Source: Hexactinellida sp. DTS-2022 (lineage: Eukaryota; Porifera; Hexactinellida). Taken from it: a stretch of 64,000 nt of DNA. Shown one piece after another: positions 51,101 through 62,774 of the stretch. The stretch is from NCBI GenBank assembly GCA_028753945.1, contig JAPNXP010000003.1, positions 1,550,001 through 1,614,000 of the forward strand. Direction: 5' to 3'. The notes beneath the pieces were generated by a model that did not search any database, was not told where the DNA came from, and was given only the letters and a program-made list of their open reading frames with translations. The translations under genes were made by a program, and so were the position numbers. Numbering within the stretch: the stretch's first letter is position 1; each line of letters opens with the position of its first letter.

Positions 51101-54100
51101 ATGTTTGAACTCTTTGATACATCAATAAACTGTATACCGGCAGTGACTCGTTATAACACTAGTAGTAATTTTTGTCTATTTATCCGGAAGTCTGTTGTGA
51201 ATTGTCTGATTGTTCTGCAAGATACATATTCTGCAGTTTTTTCTGAAGTTATCTGTTACTTTGTCAAATGTTTGAACTCTTTGATACATCAATAAATTCA
51301 AACCCGTTTAGTGACTCGTTGTAACACTTGTAGTAATTGTTGTCTATTTATTTCGGAAGTCTATTGTGAATTGTCTGATTGTTCTGCAAATTTCATATTA
51401 TGCACTTTTCCCTGAAGTTATCTGTTGCTTTGTAAAATGTTTGAACTCTTTGATACATCAATAAACTGAATTCCGTTTAGTGACTCGTTATAACACTTGT
51501 AGTAATTGTTGTCTATTTATCCTGAAGTCAATTGTGAATTGTCTGATTGGTCTACAAGTTACATATTCTGCACTTTTCCTGAAGTTATCTATTTCTTTGT
51601 CATATGTTTGAACTCCTTGATACATCAATAAACTGTATACCGGCAGTGACTCGTTATAACACTAGTAGTAATTTTTGTCTATTTATCCGGAAGTCTGTTG
51701 TGAATTGTCTGATTGTTCTGCAAGATACATATTCTGCAGTTTTTTCTGAAGTTATCTGTTCCTTTGTGAAATGTTTGAATTCTTTGATACATCAATAAAT
51801 TGAATTCTGTTCAGAAACTCGTTATACCACTTGTTGTAATTGTTGTCTATTTATCCGGAAGTCTTTGTGAATTCTCTGTTTGTTCTACAAGTTATATATT
51901 CTGCACTTTTCCCTGAAGTTATCTATTCCTTTGTCATATGTTTGAACTCTTTGATACATTAATAAACTGTATACCGGCAGTGACTCGTTATAACACTAGT
52001 AGTAATTTTTGTCTATTTATCCGGAAGTCTGTTGTGAATTGTCTGATTGTTCTGCAAGATACATATTCTGCAGTTTTTTCTGAAGTTATCTGTTCCTTTG
52101 TGAAATGTTTGAATTCTTTGATACATCAATAAATTGAATTCTGTTCAGAAACTCGTTATACCACTTGTTGTAATTGTTGTCTATTTATCCGGAAGTCTTT
52201 GTGAATTCTCTGTTTGTTCTACAAGTTATATATTCTGCACTTTTCCTGAAGTTATCTATTTCTTTGTCATATGTTTGAACTCCTTGATACATCAATAAAC
52301 TGTATACCGGCAGTGACTCGTTATAACACTAGTAGTAATTTTTGTCTATTTATCCGGAAGTCTGTTGTGAATTGTCTGATTGTTCTGCAAGATACATATT
52401 CTGCAGTTTTTTCTGAAGTTATCTGTTCCTTTGTGAAATGTTTGAATTCTTTGATACATCAATAAATTGAATTCTGTTCAGAAACTCGTTATACCACTTG
52501 TTGTAATTGTTGTCTATTTATCCGGAAGTCTTTGTGAATTCTCTGTTTGTTCTACAAGTTACATATTCTGCACTTTTCCTGAAGTTATCTATTTCTTTGT
52601 CATATGTTTGAACTCTTTGATACATCAATAAACTGTATACCGGCAGTGACTCGTTATAACACTTGTAGTAATTGTTGTCTATTTATCCTGAAGTCAATTG
52701 TGAATTGTCTGATTGGTCTACAAGTTACATATTCTGCACTTTCCTGAAGTTATCTATTTCTTTGTCATATGTTTGAACTCCTTGATACATCAATAAACTG
52801 TATACCGGCAGTGACTCGTTAAAACACTAGAAGTAATTTTTGTCTATTTATCCGGAAGTCTGTTGTGAATTGTCTGATTGTTCTGCAAGATACATATTCT
52901 GCAGTTTTTTCTGAAGTTATCTGTTCCTTTGTGAAATGTTTGAATTCTTTGATACATCAATAAATTGAATTCTGTTCAGAAACTCGTTATACCACTTGTT
53001 GTAATTGTTGTCTATTTATCCGGAAGTCTTTGTGAATTCTCTGTTTGTTCTACAAGTTATATATTCTGCACTTTTCCCTGAAGTTATCTATTCCTTTGTC
53101 ATATGTTTGAACTCTTTGATACATCAATAAACTGTATACCGGCAGTGACTCGTTATAACACTAGTAGTAATTTTTGTCTATTTATCCGGAAGTCTTTGTG
53201 AATTCTCTGTTTGTTCTACAAGTTATATATTCTGCACTTTTCCCTGAAGTTATCTATTCCTTTGTCATATGTTTGAACTCTTTGATACATCAATAAACTG
53301 TATACCGGCAGTGACTCGTTATAACACTAGTAGTAATTTTTGTCTATTTATCCGGAAGTCTGTTGTGAATTGTCTGATTGTTCTGCAAGATACATATTCT
53401 GCAGTTTTTTCTGAAGTTATCTGTTACTTTGTCAAATGTTTGAACTCTTTGATACATCAATAAATTCAAACCCGTTTAGTGACTCGTTGTAACACTTGTA
53501 GTAATTGTTGTCTATTTATTTCGGAAGTCTATTGTGAATTGTCTGATTGTTCTGCAAATTTCATATTATGCACTTTTCCCTGAAGTTATCTGTTGCTTTG
53601 TAAAATGTTTGAACTCTTTGATACATCAATAAACTGAATTCCGTTTAGTGACTCGTTATAACACTTGTAGTAATTGTTGTCTATTTATCCTGAAGTCAAT
53701 TGTGAATTGTCTGATTGGTCTACAAGTTACATATTCTGCACTTTTCCTGAAGTTATCTATTTCTTTGTCATATGTTTGAACTCCTTGATACATCAATAAA
53801 CTGTATACCGGCAGTGACTCGTTATAACACTAGTAGTAATTTTTGTCTATTTATCCGGAAGTCTGTTGTGAATTGTCTGATTGTTCTGCAAGATACATAT
53901 TCTGCAGTTTTTTCTGAAGTTATCTGTTCCTTTGTGAAATGTTTGAATTCTTTGATACATCAATAAATTGAATTCTGTTCAGAAACTCGTTATACCACTT
54001 GTTGTAATTGTTGTCTATTTATCCGGAAGTCTTTGTGAATTCTCTGTTTGTTCTACAAGTTATATATTCTGCACTTTTCCCTGAAGTTATCTATTCCTTT

Positions 54101-57100
54101 GTCATATGTTTGAACTCTTTGATACATTAATAAACTGTATACCGGCAGTGACTCGTTATAACACTAGTAGTAATTTTTGTCTATTTATCCGGAAGTCTGT
54201 TGTGAATTGTCTGATTGTTCTGCAAGATACATATTCTGCAGTTTTTTCTGAAGTTATCTGTTCCTTTGTGAAATGTTTGAACTCTTTGATACATCAATAA
54301 ACTGAATTCCGTTTAGTGACTCGTTATAACACTTGTAGTAATTGTTGTCTATTTATCCTGAAGTCAATTGTGAATTGTCTGATTGGTCTACAAGTTATAT
54401 ATTCTGCACTTTTCCCTGAAGTTATCTATTCCTTTGTCATATGTTTGAACTCTTTGATACATCAATAAACTGTATACCGGCAGTGACTCGTTATAACACT
54501 AGTAGTAATTTTTGTCTATTTATCCGGAAGTCTGTTGTGAATTGTCTGATTGTTCTGCAAGATACATATTCTGCAGTTTTTTCTGAAGTTATCTGTTACT
54601 TTGTCAAATGTTTGAACTCTTTGATACATCAATAAATTCAAACCCGTTTAGTGACTCGTTGTAACACTTGTAGTAATTGTTGTCTATTTATTTCGGAAGT
54701 CTATTGTGAATTGTCTGATTGTTCTGCAAATTTCATATTATGCACTTTTCCCTGAAGTTATCTGTTGCTTTGTAAAATGTTTGAACTCTTTGATACATCA
54801 ATAAACTGAATTCCGTTTAGTGACTCGTTATAACACTTGTAGTAATTGTTGTCTATTTATCCTGAAGTCAATTGTGAATTGTCTGATTGGTCTACAAGTT
54901 ACATATTCTGCACTTTTCCTGAAGTTATCTATTTCTTTGTCATATGTTTGAACTCCTTGATACATCAATAAACTGTATACCGGCAGTGACTCGTTATAAC
55001 ACTAGTAGTAATTTTTGTCTATTTATCCGGAAGTCTGTTGTGAATTGTCTGATTGTTCTGCAAGATACATATTCTGCAGTTTTTTCTGAAGTTATCTGTT
55101 CCTTTGTGAAATGTTTGAATTCTTTGATACATCAATAAATTGAATTCTGTTCAGAAACTCGTTATACCACTTGTTGTAATTGTTGTCTATTTATCCGGAA
55201 GTCTTTGTGAATTCTCTGTTTGTTCTACAAGTTATATATTCTGCACTTTTCCCTGAAGTTATCTATTCCTTTGTCATATGTTTGAACTCTTTGATACATT
55301 AATAAACTGTATACCGGCAGTGACTCGTTATAACACTAGTAGTAATTTTTGTCTATTTATCCGGAAGTCTGTTGTGAATTGTCTGATTGTTCTGCAAGAT
55401 ACATATTCTGCAGTTTTTTCTGAAGTTATCTGTTCCTTTGTGAAATGTTTGAATTCTTTGATACATCAATAAATTGAATTCTGTTCAGAAACTCGTTATA
55501 CCACTTGTTGTAATTGTTGTCTATTTATCCGGAAGTCTTTGTGAATTCTCTGTTTGTTCTACAAGTTATATATTCTGCACTTTTCCTGAAGTTATCTATT
55601 TCTTTGTCATATGTTTGAACTCCTTGATACATCAATAAACTGTATACCGGCAGTGACTCGTTATAACACTAGTAGTAATTTTTGTCTATTTATCCGGAAG
55701 TCTGTTGTGAATTGTCTGATTGTTCTGCAAGATACATATTCTGCAGTTTTTTCTGAAGTTATCTGTTCCTTTGTGAAATGTTTGAATTCTTTGATACATC
55801 AATAAATTGAATTCTGTTCAGAAACTCGTTATACCACTTGTTGTAATTGTTGTCTATTTATCCGGAAGTCTTTGTGAATTCTCTGTTTGTTCTACAAGTT
55901 ACATATTCTGCACTTTTCCTGAAGTTATCTATTTCTTTGTCATATGTTTGAACTCTTTGATACATCAATAAACTGTATACCGGCAGTGACTCGTTATAAC
56001 ACTTGTAGTAATTGTTGTCTATTTATCCTGAAGTCAATTGTGAATTGTCTGATTGGTCTACAAGTTACATATTCTGCACTTTCCTGAAGTTATCTATTTC
56101 TTTGTCATATGTTTGAACTCCTTGATACATCAATAAACTGTATACCGGCAGTGACTCGTTAAAACACTAGAAGTAATTTTTGTCTATTTATCCGGAAGTC
56201 TGTTGTGAATTGTCTGATTGTTCTGCAAGATACATATTCTGCAGTTTTTTCTGAAGTTATCTGTTCCTTTGTGAAATGTTTGAATTCTTTGATACATCAA
56301 TAAATTGAATTCTGTTCAGAAACTCGTTATACCACTTGTTGTAATTGTTGTCTATTTATCCGGAAGTCTTTGTGAATTCTCTGTTTGTTCTACAAGTTAT
56401 ATATTCTGCACTTTTCCCTGAAGTTATCTATTCCTTTGTCATATGTTTGAACTCTTTGATACATCAATAAACTGTATACCGGCAGTGACTCGTTATAACA
56501 CTAGTAGTAATTTTTGTCTATTTATCCGGAAGTCTTTGTGAATTCTCTGTTTGTTCTACAAGTTATATATTCTGCACTTTTCCCTGAAGTTATCTATTCC
56601 TTTGTCATATGTTTGAACTCTTTGATACATCAATAAACTGTATACCGGCAGTGACTCGTTATAACACTAGTAGTAATTTTTGTCTATTTATCCGGAAGTC
56701 TGTTGTGAATTGTCTGATTGTTCTGCAAGATACATATTCTGCAGTTTTTTCTGAAGTTATCTGTTACTTTGTCAAATGTTTGAACTCTTTGATACATCAA
56801 TAAATTCAAACCCGTTTAGTGACTCGTTGTAACACTTGTAGTAATTGTTGTCTATTTATTTCGGAAGTCTATTGTGAATTGTCTGATTGTTCTGCAAATT
56901 TCATATTATGCACTTTTCCCTGAAGTTATCTGTTGCTTTGTAAAATGTTTGAACTCTTTGATACATCAATAAACTGAATTCCGTTTAGTGACTCGTTATA
57001 ACACTTGTAGTAATTGTTGTCTATTTATCCTGAAGTCAATTGTGAATTGTCTGATTGGTCTACAAGTTACATATTCTGCACTTTTCCTGAAGTTATCTAT

Positions 57101-58100
57101 TTCTTTGTCATATGTTTGAACTCCTTGATACATCAATAAACTGTATACCGGCAGTGACTCGTTATAACACTAGTAGTAATTTTTGTCTATTTATCCGGAA
57201 GTCTGTTGTGAATTGTCTGATTGTTCTGCAAGATACATATTCTGCAGTTTTTTCTGAAGTTATCTGTTCCTTTGTGAAATGTTTGAATTCTTTGATACAT
57301 CAATAAATTGAATTCTGTTCAGAAACTCGTTATACCACTTGTTGTAATTGTTGTCTATTTATCCGGAAGTCTTTGTGAATTCTCTGTTTGTTCTACAAGT
57401 TATATATTCTGCACTTTTCCCTGAAGTTATCTATTCCTTTGTCATATGTTTGAACTCTTTGATACATTAATAAACTGTATACCGGCAGTGACTCGTTATA
57501 ACACTAGTAGTAATTTTTGTCTATTTATCCGGAAGTCTGTTGTGAATTGTCTGATTGTTCTGCAAGATACATATTCTGCAGTTTTTTCTGAAGTTATCTG
57601 TTCCTTTGTGAAATGTTTGAATTCTTTGATACATCAATAAATTGAATTCTGTTCAGAAACTCGTTATACCACTTGTTGTAATTGTTGTCTATTTATCCGG
57701 AAGTCTTTGTGAATTCTCTGTTTGTTCTACAAGTTATATATTCTGCACTTTTCCTGAAGTTATCTATTTCTTTGTCATATGTTTGAACTCCTTGATACAT
57801 CAATAAACTGTATACCGGCAGTGACTCGTTATAACACTAGTAGTAATTTTTGTCTATTTATCCGGAAGTCTGTTGTGAATTGTCTGATTGTTCTGCAAGA
57901 TACATATTCTGCAGTTTTTTCTGAAGTTATCTGTTCCTTTGTGAAATGTTTGAATTCTTTGATACATCAATAAATTGAATTCTGTTCAGAAACTCGTTAT
58001 ACCACTTGTTGTAATTGTTGTCTATTTATCCGGAAGTCTTTGTGAATTCTCTGTTTGTTCTACAAGTTACATATTCTGCACTTTTCCTGAAGTTATCTAT
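51101..58100 (+). repeat. 2,168-bp (13-monomer) higher-order repeat, with one shortened copy
   Basis: Landmarks at 51101, 51604 and 51938 recur at +2,168 bp (53269, 53772, 54106). Those at 54441, 54944, 55278 and 55611 recur at +2,168 (56609, 57112, 57446, 57779). The copy starting at 53269 is only 1,172 bp (7 monomers). The private variant CTCGTTAAAACAC appears at 50651, 52819 and 56159, spaced 2,168 and 3,340 (2,168 + 1,172) bp. Copies looked nearly identical by eye, indicating very recent amplification. The last copy is incomplete and passes into another block after about 58.1 kb. Confidence 0.85.
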
Positions 58101-61100
58101 TTCTTTGTCATATGTTTGAACTCTTTGATACATCAATAAACTGTATACCGGCAGTGACTCGTTATAACACTAGTAGTAATTTTTGTCTATTTATCCGGAA
58201 GTCTTTGTGAATTGCCTGATTGTTCTGCAAGTTTCATATTCTGCACTTTTCCCTGAAGTTATCTGTTCCTTTGTGAAATGTTTGAACTCGTTGATACATC
58301 AATAAATTGATTTCCGTTTACTAACTCGTTGTACCACTTGTAGTAATTTTTGTCTATTTATCCGGAAGTCTATTTTGAATTGTCTGATTGCTCTACAAGT
58401 TACATATTCTGCACTTTTCCCTGAAGTTCTCTGTTCCTTTGTGAAATGTTTGAACTCGTTGATACATCAATAAATTGATTTCCGTTTACTAACTCGTTGT
58501 ACCACTTGTATTAATTGTTGTCTATTTATCCTGAAGTCTATAGTGAATTGTCTATTGTTCTACAAGTTACATATTCTGCAGTTTACTGAAGTTATCTGTT
58601 CCTTTGTCAAATGTTTGAACTCTTTGATACATCAATAAACTGAATTCCGGTAGTGACTCGTTGTAACACTTGTTTTAATTGTTGTCTATTTATCCTGAAG
58701 TCAATTGTGAATTGTCTGTTTGTTCTACAAGTTACATATTCTGCACTTTTCCCTGAAGTTATCTGTTGCTTTGTCAAATGTTTGAACTCTTTGATACATC
58801 AATAAAGTGTATACCGGCAGTGACTCGTTATAACACTAGTAGTAATTGTTGTCTATTTATCCGGAAGTCTGTTGTGAATTGTCTGATTGTTCTGCAAGTT
58901 ACATATTCTGCAGTTTTTTCTGAAGTTATCTGTTCCTTTGTGAAATGTTTGAATTCTTTGATACATCAATAAATTGAATTCTGTTCAGTAACTCGTTATA
59001 CCACTTGTTGTAATTGTTGTCTATTTATCCGGAAGTCTTTGTGAATTCTCCGTTTGTTCTACAAGTTACATATTCTGCACTTTTCCCTGAAGTTATCTGT
59101 TGCTTTGTCAAATGTTTGAACTCTTTGATACATTAATAAATTCAAACCCGTTTAGTGACTCGTTGTAACACTTGTAGTAATTGTTGTCTATTTATTTCGG
59201 AAGTCTATTGTGAATTGTCTGATTGTTCTGCAAGATACATATTCTGCAGTTTTTTCTGAAGTTATCTGTTACTTTGTCAAATGTTTGAACTCTTTGATAC
59301 ATCAATAAATTCAAACCCGTTTAGTGACTCGTTGTAACACTTGTAGTAATTGTTGTCTATTTATTTCGGAAGTCTATTGTGAATTGTCTGATTGTTCTGC
59401 AAATTTCATATTATGCACTTTTCCCTGAAGTTATCTGTTGCTTTGTAAAATGTTTGAACTCTTTGATACATCAATAAACTGAATTCCGTTTAGTGACTCG
59501 TTATAACACTTGTAGTAATTGTTGTCTATTTATCCTGAAGTCAATTGTGAATTGTCTGATTGGTCTACAAGTTACATATTCTGCACTTTTCCTGAAGTTA
59601 TCTATTTCTTTGTCATATGTTTGAACTCCTTGATACATCAATAAACTGTATACCGGCAGTGACTCGTTATAACACTAGTAGTAATTTTTGTCTATTTATC
59701 CGGAAGTCTGTTGTGAATTGTCTGATTGTTCTGCAAGATACATATTCTGCAGTTTTTTCTGAAGTTATCTGTTCCTTTGTGAAATGTTTGAATTCTTTGA
59801 TACATCAATAAATTGAATTCTGTTCAGAAACTCGTTATACCACTTGTTGTAATTGTTGTCTATTTATCCGGAAGTCTTTGTGAATTCTCTGTTTGTTCTA
59901 CAAGTTATATATTCTGCACTTTTCCCTGAAGTTATCTATTCCTTTGTCATATGTTTGAACTCTTTGATACATCAATAAACTGTATACCGGCAGTGACTCG
60001 TTATAACACTAGTAGTAATTTTTGTCTATTTATCCGGAAGTCTTTGTGAATTGCCTGATTGTTCTGCAAGTTTCATATTCTGCACTTTTCCCTGAAGTTA
60101 TCTGTTCCTTTGTGAAATGTTTGAACTCGTTGATACATCAATAAATTGATTTCCGTTTACTAACTCGTTGTACCACTTGTATTAATTGTTGTCTATTTAT
60201 CCTGAAGTCTATAGTGAATTGTCTATTGTTCTACAAGTTACATATTCTGCAGTTTTACTGAAGTTATTTGTTCCTTTGTCAAATGTTTGAACTCTTTGAT
60301 ACATCAATAAACTGAATTCCGGTAGTGACTCGTTGTAACACTTGTTTTAATTGTTGTCTATTTATCCTGAAGTCAATTGTGAATTGTCTGTTTGTTCTAC
60401 AAGTTACATATTCTGCACTTTTCCCTGAAGTTATCTGTTGCTTTGTCAAATGTTTGAACTCTTTGATACATCAATAAAGTGTATACCGGCAGTGACTCGT
60501 TATAACACTAGTAGTAATTTTTGTCTATTTATCCGGAAGTCTGTTGTGAATTGTCTGATTGTTCTGCAAGTTACATATTCTGCAGTTTTTTCTGAAGTTA
60601 TCTGTTCCTTTGTGAAATGTTTGAATTCTTTGATACATCAATAAATTGAATTCTGTTCAGTAACTCGTTATACCACTTGTTGTAATTGTTGTCTATTTAT
60701 CCGGAAGTCTTTGTGAATTCTCCGTTTGTTCTACAAGTTACATATTCTGCACTTTTCCCTGAAGTTATCTGTTGCTTTGTCAAATGTTTGAACTCTTTGA
60801 TACATTAATAAATTCAAACCCGTTTAGTGACTCGTTGTAACACTTGTAGTAATTGTTGTCTATTTATTTCGGAAGTCTATTGTGAATTGTCTGATTGTTC
60901 TGCAAGATACATATTCTGCAGTTTTTTCTGAAGTTATCTGTTACTTTGTCAAATGTTTGAACTCTTTGATACATCAATAAATTCAAACCCGTTTAGTGAC
61001 TCGTTGTAACACTTGTAGTAATTGTTGTCTATTTATTTCGGAAGTCTATTGTGAATTGTCTGATTGTTCTGCAAATTTCATATTATGCACTTTTCCATGA

Positions 61101-61700
61101 AGGTATCTGTTCCTTTGTAAAATGTTTGAACTCTTTGATACATCAATAAACTGAATTCCGTTTAGTGACTCGTTATAACACTTGTAGTAATTGTTGTCTA
61201 TTTATCCTGAAGTCAATTGTGAATTGTCTGATTGGTCTACAAGTTACATATTCTGCACTTTTCCTGAAGTTATCTATTTCTTTGTCATATGTTTGAACTC
61301 CTTGATACATCAATAAACTGTATACCGGCAGTGACTCGTTATAACACTAGAAGTAATTTTTGTCTATTTATCCGGAAGTCTGTTGTGAATTGTCTGATTG
61401 TTCTGCAAGATACATATTCTGCAGTTTTTTCTGAAGTTATCTGTTCCTTTGTGAAATGTTTGAATTCTTTGATACATCAATAAATTGAATTCTGTTCAGA
61501 AACTCGTTATACCACTTGTTGTAATTGTTGTCTATTTATCCGGAAGTCTTTGTGAATTCTCTGTTTGTTCTACAAGTTATATATTCTGCACTTTTCCCTG
61601 AAGTTATCTATTCCTTTGTCATATGTTTGAACTCTTTGATACATCAATAAACTGTATACCGGCAGTGACTCGTTATAACACTAGTAGTAATTTTTGTCTA
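58100..61700 (+). repeat. Block shared with 38.9-40.7 kb and partly duplicated in tandem
   Basis: The rare variant GAATTGCCTGATTG near 38979 recurs near 58211 and 60050. Landmarks at 39535 and 40386 recur at 58766 and 59617, both 19,231 bp away. Within the block, landmarks at 58766 and 59617 recur at 60438 and 61289 (1,672 bp, 10 monomers). The GCCTGATTG marker is spaced 1,839 bp, so one monomer was lost in the second copy. Confidence 0.75.
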
Positions 61701-62351
61701 TTTATCCGGAAATCTTTGTGAATTCTCTGTTTGTTCTACAAGTTATATATTCTGCACTTTTCCCTGAAGTTATCTATTCCTTTGTCATATGTTTGAACTC
61801 TTTGATACATCAATAAACTGTATACCGGCAGTGACTCGTTATAACACTAGTAGTAATTTTTGTCTATTTATCCGGAAGTCTGTTGTGAATTGTCTGATTG
61901 TTCTGCAAGTTACATATTCTGCAGTTTTTTCTGAAGTTATCTGTTCCTTTGTGAAATGTTTGAATTCTTTGATACATCAATAAATTGAATTCTGTTCAGT
62001 AACTCGTTATACCACTTGTTGTAATTGTTGTCTATTTATCCGGAAGTCTTTGTGAATTCTCTGTTTGTTCTACAAGTTACATATTCTGCACTTTTCCCTG
62101 AAGTTATCTGTTACTTTGTCAAATGTTTGAACTCTTTGATACATCAATAAATTCAAACCCGTTTACTGACTCGTTGTAACACTTGTAGTAATTGTTGTCT
62201 ATTTATTTCGGAAGTCTATTGTGAATTGTCTGATTGTTCTGCAAGATACATATTCTGCAGTTTTTTCTGAAGTTATCTGTTCCTTTGTGAAATGTTTGAA
62301 TTCTTTGATACATCAATAAATTGAATTCCGTTCAGTAACTCGTTCTAACAC

Positions 62352-62774
62352 CAGTGTTCGGAAAAAACCGCCCTTTTCTAGAAAAGCCCGGGGCAGGTGG
62401 AAAAAACCGGTTTTTTCCAGAAAAAACCGCCCTTTTCTGGACTTTTCTGCCTTTTTCTATTTACTGGCCTCGCATTATTATTATATTTCGGTGACAGTGC
62501 GGATACTATTTTACTGTCTATAGTAAATAAATGTTTATTCCACAATTTGATATTTTTCACACGGTTAGATTACTTTTAAATGATTATTTGGTATCTTTAG
62601 AAAATCTGTCTCTTGCATATAGAAGCTGACCATGAATTGGCATGCAGTGTGGCCATATATGGTCATAAGTGGTTTTTTCCAAATTTACTGCCCTTTTCCG
62701 GGGTGGAAAAAACCGGTTTTTTCCGGTTTTTTCCAGGGGGTTTTTTCCGGGGTGGTCTTTTCTGGCAAACACTG
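62352..62774. mobile_element. 423-bp non-autonomous hAT-like element inserted in the satellite
   Basis: The left end CAGTGTTCGG and the inverted right end CAGTGTTTGC match at the first seven bases and more loosely beyond. Flanking 8-mers are TCTAACAC (62344-62351) and TGTAACAC (62775-62782), matching at 7 of 8. Removing the element plus one 8-mer restores the normal satellite CTCGTTGTAACACTTGTTG. This fixes the boundaries and the 8-bp duplication typical of hAT transposition. GGAAAAAACC and its reverse GGTTTTTTCC occur repeatedly near both ends, partly as the perfect palindrome GGAAAAAACCGGTTTTTTCC. These are plausible transposase-binding repeats. No transposase frame is present; small open frames on both strands here come from the palindromes. 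Confidence 0.88.
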
